A stretch of DNA of 12,685 bases from assembly GCA_001412425.1 (NCBI GenBank), contig LKUH01000288.1, positions 1 to 12,685 of the forward strand, in the 5' to 3' direction. Numbering within the stretch: the first letter of the stretch is position 1; each line of letters starts with the position of its first letter. A program made the translations under genes and the position numbers. Below the pieces are notes generated by a model. The model saw only the letters and a program-made list of their open reading frames with translations. It did not search any database and was not told the DNA's origin. The stretch comes from Candidatus Cloacimonas sp. SDB (GTDB lineage: Bacteria; Cloacimonadota; Cloacimonadia; Cloacimonadales; TCS61). Shown in pieces: positions 1 to 7,056 of the stretch.

Positions 1-1026
1 CTTTTAATAGTTTTTGCAGTTTCTTTTTTAGCAGCAGAAACCAAGATGAAAATGGAAATCTGGAATCGCTGGACTTACAAAATGGTTGATGGTGAAGTTC
101 TGGAAAATGAATTAGCAGTTGAAAGAGGTTATTTCAGGTTGGAACCTAAATTTGGAGATAACATTTCGGGACGTTTCAATTTAGATTTTTTCAGTTATGA
201 CGGTGGCGATGGAGCTGGAATTAAAATGAAGTATGCTTATCTTGATTTCAGCAATCTCATTCCCATCAAAGATTCCAAACTAACTGTCGGACTTATGAAA
301 ACTTACTTTGCCGGCATTTATGAATATGAATACACTGTAATAGAAAAAGATCCTTCCGACAAATACAAATTTGTAAGTTCAACTGATTATGGTTTCGGTT
401 TAAGCGGTTATTTTCCGCAAGGACTTGGTACATATAATCTGGCAGTTTACAATGGTGAAGGTTACAAAAAAACCGGAAGCGGTTTGAACAAGGACCTTAA
501 TTTTGCCGCCAACTTAAGATTCACTCCCATTGTCGGTGTTACTCTGGGTGGTTCTTATATGAAGAAAACAGTGAAGGATTCTGAAATTGAAGATGAAGCA
601 GGTGAAATGATCGATAATCCAGATCGTGAAGAGTATGATCTGATGGCTGGTATTCTTAAACTTGCTTACGGACCGGTAAAAATTTATTCTCAATACCTGA
701 TGAAAACAAAATCGATGCCTAATTTGGACGGAGTTGATGACATCAATTCCAGCGTTATTTCTATCATGCCCGAATTCAAAGTTAACAATAAATTTGATAT
801 CGTAGGTCGTTTTGATATGTATGATCGCGATACAGATCAGGATGATGATGCGGAGAATACAATTATTGCAGGATTCAACTATCACATCATGAAAGATGCC
901 AAGAATGCACCCAAACTTTTCGTCCAGACCAACTATGAAATCACATCTTTTGAAGACGAAGATAAAGATGATATTTCTCAGATTCTGGTGCAATTGCGCT
1001 GGATCTTTTCAGAAACAATTAAATAA
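1..1026 (+). CDS. Outer-membrane porin-like beta-barrel protein, 5' end cut by window edge
   Basis: The reading frame is open from base 1, so the start lies outside the window. The first 15 codons read LLIVFAVSFLAAETK, the hydrophobic core and cleavage region of a signal peptide, so a start at the internal Met at base 46 is wrong. About 325 residues follow, with alternating hydrophobic and polar stretches, many Tyr, Phe and Gly, and Asp/Glu-rich turns, as in outer-membrane barrels. Phrases such as ERGYFRLEP near the N-terminus and LAVYNGEGY in the middle resemble phosphate-selective porin O/P-like proteins (OprP/OprO family). The last strand ends WIFSETIK rather than in a terminal Phe. Only 21 bases separate it from pstS1, so the two are probably co-transcribed, which suggests it passes phosphate through the outer membrane. 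Barrel protein is fairly sure; phosphate selectivity is inferred from context and loose resemblance. Confidence 0.75.
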   Translation, partial: LLIVFAVSFLAAETKMKMEIWNRWTYKMVDGEVLENELAVERGYFRLEPKFGDNISGRFNLDFFSYDGGDGAGIKMKYAYLDFSNLIPIKDSKLTVGLMKTYFAGIYEYEYTVIEKDPSDKYKFVSSTDYGFGLSGYFPQGLGTYNLAVYNGEGYKKTGSGLNKDLNFAANLRFTPIVGVTLGGSYMKKTVKDSEIEDEAGEMIDNPDREEYDLMAGILKLAYGPVKIYSQYLMKTKSMPNLDGVDDINSSVISIMPEFKVNNKFDIVGRFDMYDRDTDQDDDAENTIIAGFNYHIMKDAKNAPKLFVQTNYEITSFEDEDKDDISQILVQLRWIFSETIK

Positions 1027-1047
1027 TCAGATGATAAGGAGATTAGG

Positions 1048-1857
1048 ATGAAAAAGATTATTACACTTCTCATACTCGTCAGTTTATTCGCACTTCCCGT
1101 AATGGCTAAAGGCAGCAAAATAACTATAGCAGGTTCCACTACTGTTCTGCCGATAGCTCAGGCAACAGCTGAAACTTTCATGGATATGAACCCTACTGTC
1201 AATATTTCTGTCCGCGGTGGCGGATCCAGTGTGGGGATCGCTTCCATTATTGCCGGTACTGCAGATATCGGTGATGCTTCCCGGCATATTAAGACCAAAG
1301 AAATAGCTCAAGCTCGGGAGAACGGCATAAATCCTTATGAAAACATTGTCGCTAACGATGGTATTGCAGTCGTAGTCAATAACTCAAATTCTATAAACGC
1401 TCTCACTCTTCCTCAGTTAAAAGCTATTTATACAGGTGAAATCAAAAACTGGAAGGATTTAGGCGGACCAAATCAGGCAATTGTTATAATTTCCAGAGAC
1501 GTTTCTTCCGGAACCTTTGAAGTTTTCAATTCTCTGGTACTTGCAGGCGCAAAAGTTGCGGACGGATCATTGATGCTAGCTTCTAATAATGCTGTAGCTG
1601 CTACTGTAGGAAATACACCCGGCGCTGTCGGTTATATTGGACTGGGCTATATGACTGATAAGATCAAAGCAATTCCCATGGACGGCATAATGCCGACAAA
1701 GGAAACAATCCAGTCAAAAGAATATCCGATAGCAAGAACATTACACATGTACACTAATGGAACACCCAAAGGTCTAGTAAAAGATTATATTGACTTCATA
1801 CTCTCTCCTGAAGGTCAAGAAATCGTAGAACAGCAGGGTTTTATTAGTGTTAAATAA
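1048..1857 (+). CDS. pstS: PstS1: periplasmic phosphate-binding protein of the Pst ABC importer (soluble form)
   Basis: Captures phosphate in the periplasm and delivers it to PstCA. The 269-residue product begins with a signal peptide (MKKIITLLILVSLFALPVMA) likely cut after Ala20 by signal peptidase I; there is no lipobox Cys, so the protein should be soluble. Phosphate-pocket motifs of the short PstS family are present: AGSTTV (28-33), RGGGSS (56-61), DIGDASR (73-79) and SRDVSSGT (149-156). The start is fixed by AAGGAG at 1036-1041, six bases before the ATG. It follows the porin gene closely and is followed by a strong terminator, so porin and PstS1 may be the most abundant products of the operon. 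It is a close paralogue of the next gene. The family assignment is firm; the ligand could in principle be a related oxyanion, but the pst neighbours argue for phosphate. Confidence 0.95.
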   Translation: MKKIITLLILVSLFALPVMAKGSKITIAGSTTVLPIAQATAETFMDMNPTVNISVRGGGSSVGIASIIAGTADIGDASRHIKTKEIAQARENGINPYENIVANDGIAVVVNNSNSINALTLPQLKAIYTGEIKNWKDLGGPNQAIVIISRDVSSGTFEVFNSLVLAGAKVADGSLMLASNNAVAATVGNTPGAVGYIGLGYMTDKIKAIPMDGIMPTKETIQSKEYPIARTLHMYTNGTPKGLVKDYIDFILSPEGQEIVEQQGFISVK

Positions 1858-1882
1858 AACAGGTCTCATGTAATCCTCTCTG

Positions 1883-1918
1883 ATTGGGAACTTGATCATT
1901 TCAGGTTCCCAATTTTTT
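1883..1918 (+). terminator. Intrinsic terminator inside the pst operon, after pstS1
   Basis: The left arm ATTGGGAACTTGA (1883-1895) pairs with TCAGGTTCCCAAT (1901-1913), giving a 13-bp stem with one T-G wobble and a 5-base loop (TCATT). Six Ts at 1913-1918 follow directly. This is a textbook Rho-independent terminator. It lies 25 bases after the pstS1 stop and 17 bases before the pstS2 ATG, and the ribosome-binding AAGGA of pstS2 (1920-1924) comes just after it. Partial read-through would let the porin and PstS1 outnumber the membrane complex. No convincing promoter was seen between it and pstS2. Confidence 0.85.
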
Positions 1919-1934
1919 CAAGGAATATGGTATT

Positions 1935-2765
1935 ATGAAAAATTATGTAAGATCTCTACTAGCAGTAATATTGAGCGTTGCGCTTCTAACATCCTGTACT
2001 TCAGGGGAAAAAAGCGTAAATATAGCAGGTTCCACAACTGTTCTGCCTATTGTTCAGGCAGCAGCAGAGACATACATGAATGAACACCCAGATGTAAATA
2101 TCACCGTCCGTGGAGGCGGCACCGGCATCGGCATCAAATCCATTATTAACCGTGTTATAGATATAGGAAACGCTTCCAGAAAGATAAATGTGAATGAAGA
2201 AGAAATGCTGAAAAATAATGAAAACCTAACCGAAACTGCCATTACTCTGGATGCTTTATGCTTAATCGTCAACAGCACTAACCCGATTGATTCCATCACC
2301 ACAGAACAGCTGGAAGCAATTTATACGGGAAGCCTTACTAACTGGCAGCAACTGGGAGGGAGTGATGCTGATATTGTGGTAATTTCCCGGGACATATCTT
2401 CCGGTTCTTATGAAATTTTTAATCACAAGGTCCTCAATTCAGGAAAAATTATTAATCATGCCATGATGCTGGCTTCCAACAATGCTGTTGCAACAACTGA
2501 GGGCAACACTCCCGAAGCGATCGGTTATGTTGGCCTGGGTTTCACCAATTCAACAGAAATAAAAACCCTGAAGCTTGATGGTATATATCCTGCGGCAATA
2601 AGCGTACAGAATCAATCTTACCCGCTGACTCGACCACTGTTTATGTACACGCTAAAATCAGCCGACTCAGACACGGAGGATTTTATAAATTTCCTGCTGT
2701 CTGCAGCAGGTCAGAATATTGTAGCGGAACAGGGTTATGTCAGATTAAAATACCGGGAATTATGA
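1935..2765 (+). CDS. pstS: PstS2: lipid-anchored phosphate-binding protein, paralogue of PstS1
   Basis: Second substrate-binding protein of the importer, 276 residues. A lipoprotein signal peptide ends in the lipobox LTSC, so Cys21 should be lipid-modified and the protein held at a membrane, unlike PstS1. Pocket motifs match PstS1: AGSTTV (31-36), RGGG (59-62), DIGNASR (76-82) and SRDISSGS (151-158), where the final Thr of PstS1 is replaced by Ser. Similarity to PstS1 runs along the whole mature chain, and the DNA over the first motif is nearly the same (about 1125-1149 against 2021-2045), so the pair arose by tandem duplication. AAGGA at 1920-1924 serves the start. The stop is one base before pstC, so translation is coupled to the permease genes. 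Function as a phosphate receptor is secure; how its affinity differs from PstS1 is unknown. Confidence 0.93.
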   Translation: MKNYVRSLLAVILSVALLTSCTSGEKSVNIAGSTTVLPIVQAAAETYMNEHPDVNITVRGGGTGIGIKSIINRVIDIGNASRKINVNEEEMLKNNENLTETAITLDALCLIVNSTNPIDSITTEQLEAIYTGSLTNWQQLGGSDADIVVISRDISSGSYEIFNHKVLNSGKIINHAMMLASNNAVATTEGNTPEAIGYVGLGFTNSTEIKTLKLDGIYPAAISVQNQSYPLTRPLFMYTLKSADSDTEDFINFLLSAAGQNIVAEQGYVRLKYREL

Positions 2766-2766
2766 T

Positions 2767-3633
2767 ATGAAAAAATTCAAAGAGATATCCTTTAAAAGTA
2801 TAACCTACATATCTTCGTTATTTACTATTTTTTTCTTGTTTGGAATAATTCTAAGTATATTTTACGAAGGCATTCCGATATTTCAGTATGTCAGTGTTAA
2901 GAATTTCCTTACCGGTTCCGCCTGGCATCCCACCCATTCAACGCCGGATTATGGGATTCTGGCTTTGATCTCCGGTTCATTTATGGTAACACTGGGTGCT
3001 CTGATTATTGCTATTCCTTTTGGACTGGGATCAGCGATATATATTTCTGAAATAGCTGGCTTTCGAACTAAAGAGATCCTGAAACCAATCATTGAACTAC
3101 TAGCCAGTATCCCTTCGGTTATTTACGGGTTATTCGGGCTGGCTTTTTTATCACCTATGCTGATTAAAATCTTTAAAATACCAACCGGACTCAACGTATT
3201 TTCCGCTTCCATAATACTGGGAGTTATGGTTATTCCGATCATTTCCAGTATGTCTGAAGATGCTCTTTCTACTGTTCCTAAAAACCTCAGAGAAGCTTCT
3301 CTGGCACTGGGTGCCAATAAATGGGAAACTATTGTCAGAGTGGTTGTACCGGCTGCCAGATCAGGAATTATGGGCAGTGTGATCCTGGGTTTTGGTAGAG
3401 CAGTAGGAGAAACGATGGTCGTACTTATGGTAGCAGGTGGTGCAGCTCAGATACCTTCCGGAATTTTTCAGCCAGTGCGCCCCATGCCGGCCACAATTGC
3501 TGCTGAAATGGGCGAAACGGTCATCGGCAGCCCTCATTTCCATGCTCTGTACGGAATTGCCATTATCCTATTCGTCATTACCTTTGTTTCTATTCTTATA
3601 ACTGAATTCATCGTTAGAAGGAGAAAAATGTAA
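2767..3633 (+). CDS. pstC: PstC: phosphate ABC transporter permease subunit
   Basis: One half of the inner-membrane channel that pairs with PstA. The 288-residue length is typical. About six membrane segments are visible, near residues 17-37, 66-95, 111-135, 145-165, 200-225 and 260-284. The cytoplasmic EAA coupling loop that docks onto PstB is REASLALG at 175-182. Other family phrases are SIPSVIYGLFG (114-124) and GRAVGETM (210-217). The start is one base after the pstS2 stop, with a weak GGGA at 2755-2758 as the only ribosome site, so expression probably depends on translation of pstS2. It overlaps pstA by one base. A 16-bp perfect palindrome sits in its EAA-loop codons and recurs in pstA. 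Confidence 0.96.
   Translation: MKKFKEISFKSITYISSLFTIFFLFGIILSIFYEGIPIFQYVSVKNFLTGSAWHPTHSTPDYGILALISGSFMVTLGALIIAIPFGLGSAIYISEIAGFRTKEILKPIIELLASIPSVIYGLFGLAFLSPMLIKIFKIPTGLNVFSASIILGVMVIPIISSMSEDALSTVPKNLREASLALGANKWETIVRVVVPAARSGIMGSVILGFGRAVGETMVVLMVAGGAAQIPSGIFQPVRPMPATIAAEMGETVIGSPHFHALYGIAIILFVITFVSILITEFIVRRRKM
3288..3303. repeat. 16-bp perfect palindrome in pstC, copy 1 of 2
   Basis: CAGAGAAGCTTCTCTG is its own reverse complement. The same 16 bases, inside a 19-base exact match that runs 3287-3305 here, occur in pstA. Both copies encode the Arg-Glu-Ala-Ser-Leu core of the EAA loop, so shared ancestry with the same codons is the simplest explanation. A role as a DNA-binding site or mRNA hairpin is speculative. 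Confidence 0.6.
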
Positions 3634-4487
3634 TGAACAGAAGAAAAATATTTGAATTTACCGGAGTGAACTTATTGAGATTTTTTATCTTGATAACAGG
3701 TATTTTTCTACTGGTGTTTCTCTATGTAATTTTTTCGCGGGGCGGGAAAGTTGTCAGCTGGGAATTTCTAACTCAGGCGCCCCGAAAATATATGACCGAG
3801 GGCGGAATTTATCCCGCCATTGTAGGTACTTTCTGGCTGACAGTAATTTCGATGCTTTTAGCTTTACCGCTGGGTATATTCACAGCAATTTTTTTAACCA
3901 GTTATGCCAAACCTGCCTGGCTGGTAAGAATCGTTCGTGTTGCCATAAACACACTTGCTGGAGTACCTTCGATTATTTATGGGCTGTTCGGGCTCACAGT
4001 TTTCGTAAGAATATTCCACTTTGATGTTTCTATTTTATCAGGCTCGTTAACTCTGGGAGTATTAGCTTTACCTGTTATTATCAACGCCAGTGAAGAAGCT
4101 TTAAGATCAGTACCACGCGATTTCAGAGAAGCTTCTCTGGCTTTGGGAGCAACTGAACGACAGACCATATTGAGGATTCTTTTACCAACAGCTCTGCCAA
4201 ATATTCTGACGGGAACTATTATCAGTATTGGAAGGGTAGCCGGTGAAACAGCTCCGATACTATTTACTGCTGCAACTTTTTATACCAGGATGCTTCCCTC
4301 CTCGGTAATGGATGAAGTAATGGCTCTGCCCTATCATATATATGCCCTGCTCACAGAGGGAAGTCATGCAGAAAAACAAGTACCCATAGCATATGGAACT
4401 GCAGTTGTTTTAATGGCAATGGTGCTGATAATAAGTGCTTTAGCAATAGTAATCAGATATAATATAAGGAAAAAAAGAAAATGGTAA
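3633..4487 (+). CDS. pstA: PstA: phosphate ABC transporter permease subunit
   Basis: The second channel half, 284 residues, homologous to PstC. An N-terminal membrane segment (about 17-35) is followed by further hydrophobic spans near 62-90, 103-127, 137-152, 190-215 and 252-276. The EAA loop is REASLALG (165-172), the conserved GVPSIIYGLFG is at 110-120, and the typical PstA phrase RVAGETAP is at 201-208. AAGGAG at 3618-3623, nine bases before the ATG, fixes the start, which shares its A with the pstC stop codon (TAATG). The 3' end overlaps pstB by seven bases. These overlaps imply coupled, roughly equal synthesis of PstC, PstA and PstB. No key residue appears missing. Confidence 0.96.
   Translation: MNRRKIFEFTGVNLLRFFILITGIFLLVFLYVIFSRGGKVVSWEFLTQAPRKYMTEGGIYPAIVGTFWLTVISMLLALPLGIFTAIFLTSYAKPAWLVRIVRVAINTLAGVPSIIYGLFGLTVFVRIFHFDVSILSGSLTLGVLALPVIINASEEALRSVPRDFREASLALGATERQTILRILLPTALPNILTGTIISIGRVAGETAPILFTAATFYTRMLPSSVMDEVMALPYHIYALLTEGSHAEKQVPIAYGTAVVLMAMVLIISALAIVIRYNIRKKRKW
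4124..4139. repeat. 16-bp perfect palindrome in pstA, copy 2 of 2
   Basis: The bases are identical to copy 1 at 3288-3303, within a 19-base exact repeat (4123-4141 here). It encodes the EAA loop of PstA at the matching protein position, so it probably reflects the common origin of the two permeases together with identical codon choice. Confidence 0.6.
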
Positions 4488-5239
4488 ACAAGGCACATAT
4501 AAGTACGGAAGATCTAAATCTGTGGTTTGGTGAGAATCACGTTTTGAAAGATGTGAACTTTCCGGTTTACGATAAAAAAGTTACAGCTATGATAGGACCT
4601 TCGGGTTGTGGAAAATCGACCCTTCTCAGGTGTTTCAATCGCATGAATGATCTAATTCCGGAAACAAAGATCAAGGGTAAAGTGCTGTTGAACGGTAATA
4701 ATATCTATGCTCCTAAAACCGATATAACCGAGGTAAGAACCAAAGTCGGTATGGTTTTTCAAAAACCTAACCCCTTCCCAAAATCGGTGTTTAAAAATGT
4801 TGCTTTTGGACTTAGTGTAAGAGGAGAAAAGAAAAATAAAATTGATGAAATAGTTGAAAAAAGTCTCCGTAATGCCTGGCTCTGGGATGAAGTAAAAGAC
4901 CGTTTGAACAGCTCTGCTTTTTCTCTGTCCGGAGGCCAGCAGCAGCGTTTATGTATAGCCCGGGCTCTGGCCAATGACCCTGACATAATTCTACTGGATG
5001 AGCCCACATCTGCTCTTGATCCACAATCCACAGCTAAAATCGAAGAATTATGCCTGGAACTGAAAAAACAGGTTACCATCCTCATTGTAACTCACAATAT
5101 TGCTCAGGCGGGACGCATTTCTGATTACACCGCTTTCATGTATCTGGGCGAAATGGTAGAATTTGATGAAACTCAGAGAATGTTCACTATTCCAAAAGAT
5201 AAAAGGACCGAAGCCTACTTAAGCGGAGTATTCGGATAG
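4481..5239 (+). CDS. pstB: PstB: phosphate ABC transporter ATPase
   Basis: The cytoplasmic ATPase that powers PstCA. The 252 residues hold every ABC element: Walker A GPSGCGKST (39-47), Q-loop Gln94 in FQKPNPFPKS, signature LSGGQQQR (149-156), Walker B DIILLDE (168-174) and switch His205 in VTHN. The NPFPKS stretch and the GVFG C-terminus are typical of PstB rather than other ABC ATPases. AAGGA at 4466-4470 lies ten bases before the ATG, which overlaps the end of pstA by seven bases (ATGGTAA). In known systems PstB also contacts PhoU to report transport activity, and phoU lies two genes downstream. It is followed by a 99-base gap with a possible weak terminator and promoter. Confidence 0.97.
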   Translation: MVNKAHISTEDLNLWFGENHVLKDVNFPVYDKKVTAMIGPSGCGKSTLLRCFNRMNDLIPETKIKGKVLLNGNNIYAPKTDITEVRTKVGMVFQKPNPFPKSVFKNVAFGLSVRGEKKNKIDEIVEKSLRNAWLWDEVKDRLNSSAFSLSGGQQQRLCIARALANDPDIILLDEPTSALDPQSTAKIEELCLELKKQVTILIVTHNIAQAGRISDYTAFMYLGEMVEFDETQRMFTIPKDKRTEAYLSGVFG

Positions 5240-5259
5240 AATTATAAATTATGCTGATG

Positions 5260-5287
5260 TTGACAGAAAGAATTTCCATTGTAAATT
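5260..5287 (+). promoter_or_regulatory. Candidate sigma-70-type promoter for pstS3
   Basis: A perfect -35 TTGACA (5260-5265), 16 bases, then a 4-of-6 -10 TAAATT (5282-5287), in the 99-base gap ahead of pstS3. The predicted start, near 5294, would leave a leader of about 45 bases. The -10 falls inside a possible hairpin (5270-5304), so this stretch could instead be a terminator. In an AT-rich genome such matches can arise by chance. Confidence 0.3.
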
Positions 5288-5304
5288 TTTCATGGAATTT
5301 TTTT
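5270..5304 (+). terminator. Possible weak intrinsic terminator after pstB
   Basis: Bases 5270-5279 (GAATTTCCAT) pair with 5292-5301, leaving one T-T mismatch, one end wobble and a 12-base loop. Seven Ts run from 5298 to 5304. Only two G-C pairs hold the stem, so termination would be inefficient. It overlaps the promoter candidate, and the two readings compete. Confidence 0.3.
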
Positions 5305-5338
5305 ATGTAGTTTTAACAACACTTTCAGGGGGTATTAT

Positions 5339-6376
5339 ATGAAATATCAGATAATTGCATTATTTGCCGTAATAATTTTAGTTCTATCCTGTACCAGCAG
5401 TAGCAAAAGTACAGTTCTGGAAGGGGCTGGAGCTACTTTCCCCTATCCTCTGTATGCCGAAATGTTTCAAGAATATTTTGAACTTACCGGAATAGAAATT
5501 AATTATCAACCTATAGGCTCGGGTGCTGGAATTAAAAAATTTCTCAAAAAACAAGTTGATTTCGGAGCTTCCGATATTTATCTTTCAGACGATACGATCA
5601 GAAAATCTGAAATCAATATTTTGCATATCCCTATTTGCCTGGGAGCTGTTGCCTTAAGTTATAATTTGCCTGTTTCAGATACTCTCAATCTTTCTCCGCA
5701 GGTTATCAGCCAAATTTATCGTCAGGAGATAACCGCTTGGAATGATCCGTTACTGGCAGCCCTGAACCCCGGTGTAGATCTTCCCGACTGGGATATTGTT
5801 CCCTTACACAGATCGGATGCCAGCGGCACAACTTTTATTTTTACAGAATATCTGACTCAATCTGACCCCGAATGGCGAGACAGGATTGGAAGCGGTCAAA
5901 AAGTAGAATGGACTGAGGGAATAGCAGTAAAAGGGAATCAGGGTCTGGCAGATAAGATTTCTGAAACCGAAGGTGCTTTGGGATACCTGGAATACAATTA
6001 TGCACTGAGCAAAAACCTGAAAGTTGCCAAGGTTTTGAACAGATCCGGAAATTACATTTTTCCTGAAATAGAAAATGTGATCGCTTCAGCCCAGGTAGAT
6101 ATTCCTGAGGATTCAAGAATTATTTTAACAAACACGGAAATTGCAGAAGGTTATCCTCTCAGCGGATTTTCCTGGCTGTTAATATACGAAGACCTCGACT
6201 TTTTAAGCAATAAGGCAAAAGCATATAACCTGGTAAATCTCATTTGGTGGATGACGCATGAGGGTCAGGAAATAAGCTCGAAAAGCCATTATGGTCTTTT
6301 GCCTGAGATCATGAAAATTCATACTGAAAAATTTCTGAAAAAAATTAAATATAATAACGAATTTATAATCAAATAG
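5339..6376 (+). CDS. pstS: PstS3: lipid-anchored phosphate-binding protein of the E. coli PstS subfamily
   Basis: Third phosphate receptor in the locus and from a different branch than PstS1/S2: at 345 residues it matches the longer E. coli-type PstS. Its motifs are GAGATFPYPLY (29-39), GSGAGI (60-65), DFGASD (74-79) and HRSDASGTT (157-165), the loops that wrap phosphate in that subfamily. A lipoprotein signal peptide ends VLSC, making Cys18 the likely lipid anchor. AGGGGG at 5327-5332, six bases before the ATG, is a good ribosome site. It lies after pstB instead of ahead of pstC, separated by 99 bases, but is tightly followed by phoU, so pstS3-phoU-arsC may form a sub-operon. It presumably docks on the same PstCA channel; no second permease is present here. 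Confidence 0.93.
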   Translation: MKYQIIALFAVIILVLSCTSSSKSTVLEGAGATFPYPLYAEMFQEYFELTGIEINYQPIGSGAGIKKFLKKQVDFGASDIYLSDDTIRKSEINILHIPICLGAVALSYNLPVSDTLNLSPQVISQIYRQEITAWNDPLLAALNPGVDLPDWDIVPLHRSDASGTTFIFTEYLTQSDPEWRDRIGSGQKVEWTEGIAVKGNQGLADKISETEGALGYLEYNYALSKNLKVAKVLNRSGNYIFPEIENVIASAQVDIPEDSRIILTNTEIAEGYPLSGFSWLLIYEDLDFLSNKAKAYNLVNLIWWMTHEGQEISSKSHYGLLPEIMKIHTEKFLKKIKYNNEFIIK

Positions 6377-6384
6377 GAGAAATG

Positions 6385-7056
6385 ATGCTGAATCAGAAGA
6401 TAATTGAATTAAAAAAATCTATTATAGAAGAAGCAAATCTAGTTAAAGAAATGATTGAACTAAGTGTAAATGGACTGCTGGAAAAAAACGAAGAAAAACT
6501 GGATAAAACTTTTGAACTTGAAGATCTGGTTAATTTAAAGGAAATTGAAATTGATGAAAGATGTATAGCATTAATTGCGCTACATCAGCCGGAAGCAAAA
6601 AATCTCAGAACCATACTGATGATCCTGAAAATGAATAACGATCTGGAACGAATGGGTGACCTGGCAATTGGTATAACCAAAAGTGCCAGATATCTCATCA
6701 GCAAACCTTTTGTGAAACAATTGATCCACGTTCCTAAGATGGCTGAGGAAACCTGTAAAATGGTGGAGGGTACAATTAATGCTTTTGTTAATGAGGATAT
6801 TCAGCTGGCGAAAGATGTCTGCAGCAACGATGACACAGTTGATGAATTGAAAGAACAGACCTATCGCTTACTTCTAACTTATATGCTGGAAGATTCCTCC
6901 ACAATCAAACGTTGTATCCATATTAACAAGATCTCATCCAATCTGGAAAGGATCGCAGATCTATCAACAAACATTGCGGAAGAAACAATTTTTATGGCAG
7001 AAGGCACAATAATTAAACATAATATTCAGGATGCTGAATTACAAAAGGGTAAGTAA
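6385..7056 (+). CDS. phoU: PhoU: phosphate signalling and Pst regulator
   Basis: A small, helical, all-cytoplasmic protein that in studied bacteria restrains the Pst importer and passes the phosphate-replete signal to the PhoR kinase. From the chosen start it has 223 residues. The two PhoU repeats are plain: LERMGD near residues 87-92 and LERIADLSTNIAEE near 187-200, each with the E-R-x-x-D metal-binding signature, plus the typical ALHQPEAKNLR near 66-76. Two ATGs stand in tandem at 6382 and 6385; AGGAG (6375-6379) leaves only two bases before the first but five before the second, so 6385 is preferred. It overlaps arsC by one base. No PhoR/PhoB pair is encoded in the window, so the kinase it would talk to is not visible. 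Confidence 0.95.
   Translation: MLNQKIIELKKSIIEEANLVKEMIELSVNGLLEKNEEKLDKTFELEDLVNLKEIEIDERCIALIALHQPEAKNLRTILMILKMNNDLERMGDLAIGITKSARYLISKPFVKQLIHVPKMAEETCKMVEGTINAFVNEDIQLAKDVCSNDDTVDELKEQTYRLLLTYMLEDSSTIKRCIHINKISSNLERIADLSTNIAEETIFMAEGTIIKHNIQDAELQKGK

Noticed and set aside
514..993. Long open frame on the minus strand opposite the porin gene
   Set aside because: It lies wholly inside a convincing + strand barrel gene, is rich in Ile, His and Cys with no recognisable domain, and has no ribosome site; it mirrors the codon pattern of the real gene.
1892..2083. Small + strand open frame running from the terminator into pstS2
   Set aside because: It starts in the terminator loop and continues out of frame through the pstS2 signal sequence; no ribosome site and no protein-like pattern.
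4759..5085. Minus-strand open frame opposite pstB
   Set aside because: It is fully covered by the canonical ABC ATPase motifs on the + strand, and its product resembles nothing.
5240..5338. Pho box (PhoB/PhoP binding repeats) ahead of pstS3
   Set aside because: TTGACA and TTTAACAACA fragments are present, but no properly spaced direct repeats can be seen, and the recognition sequence in this lineage is unknown.
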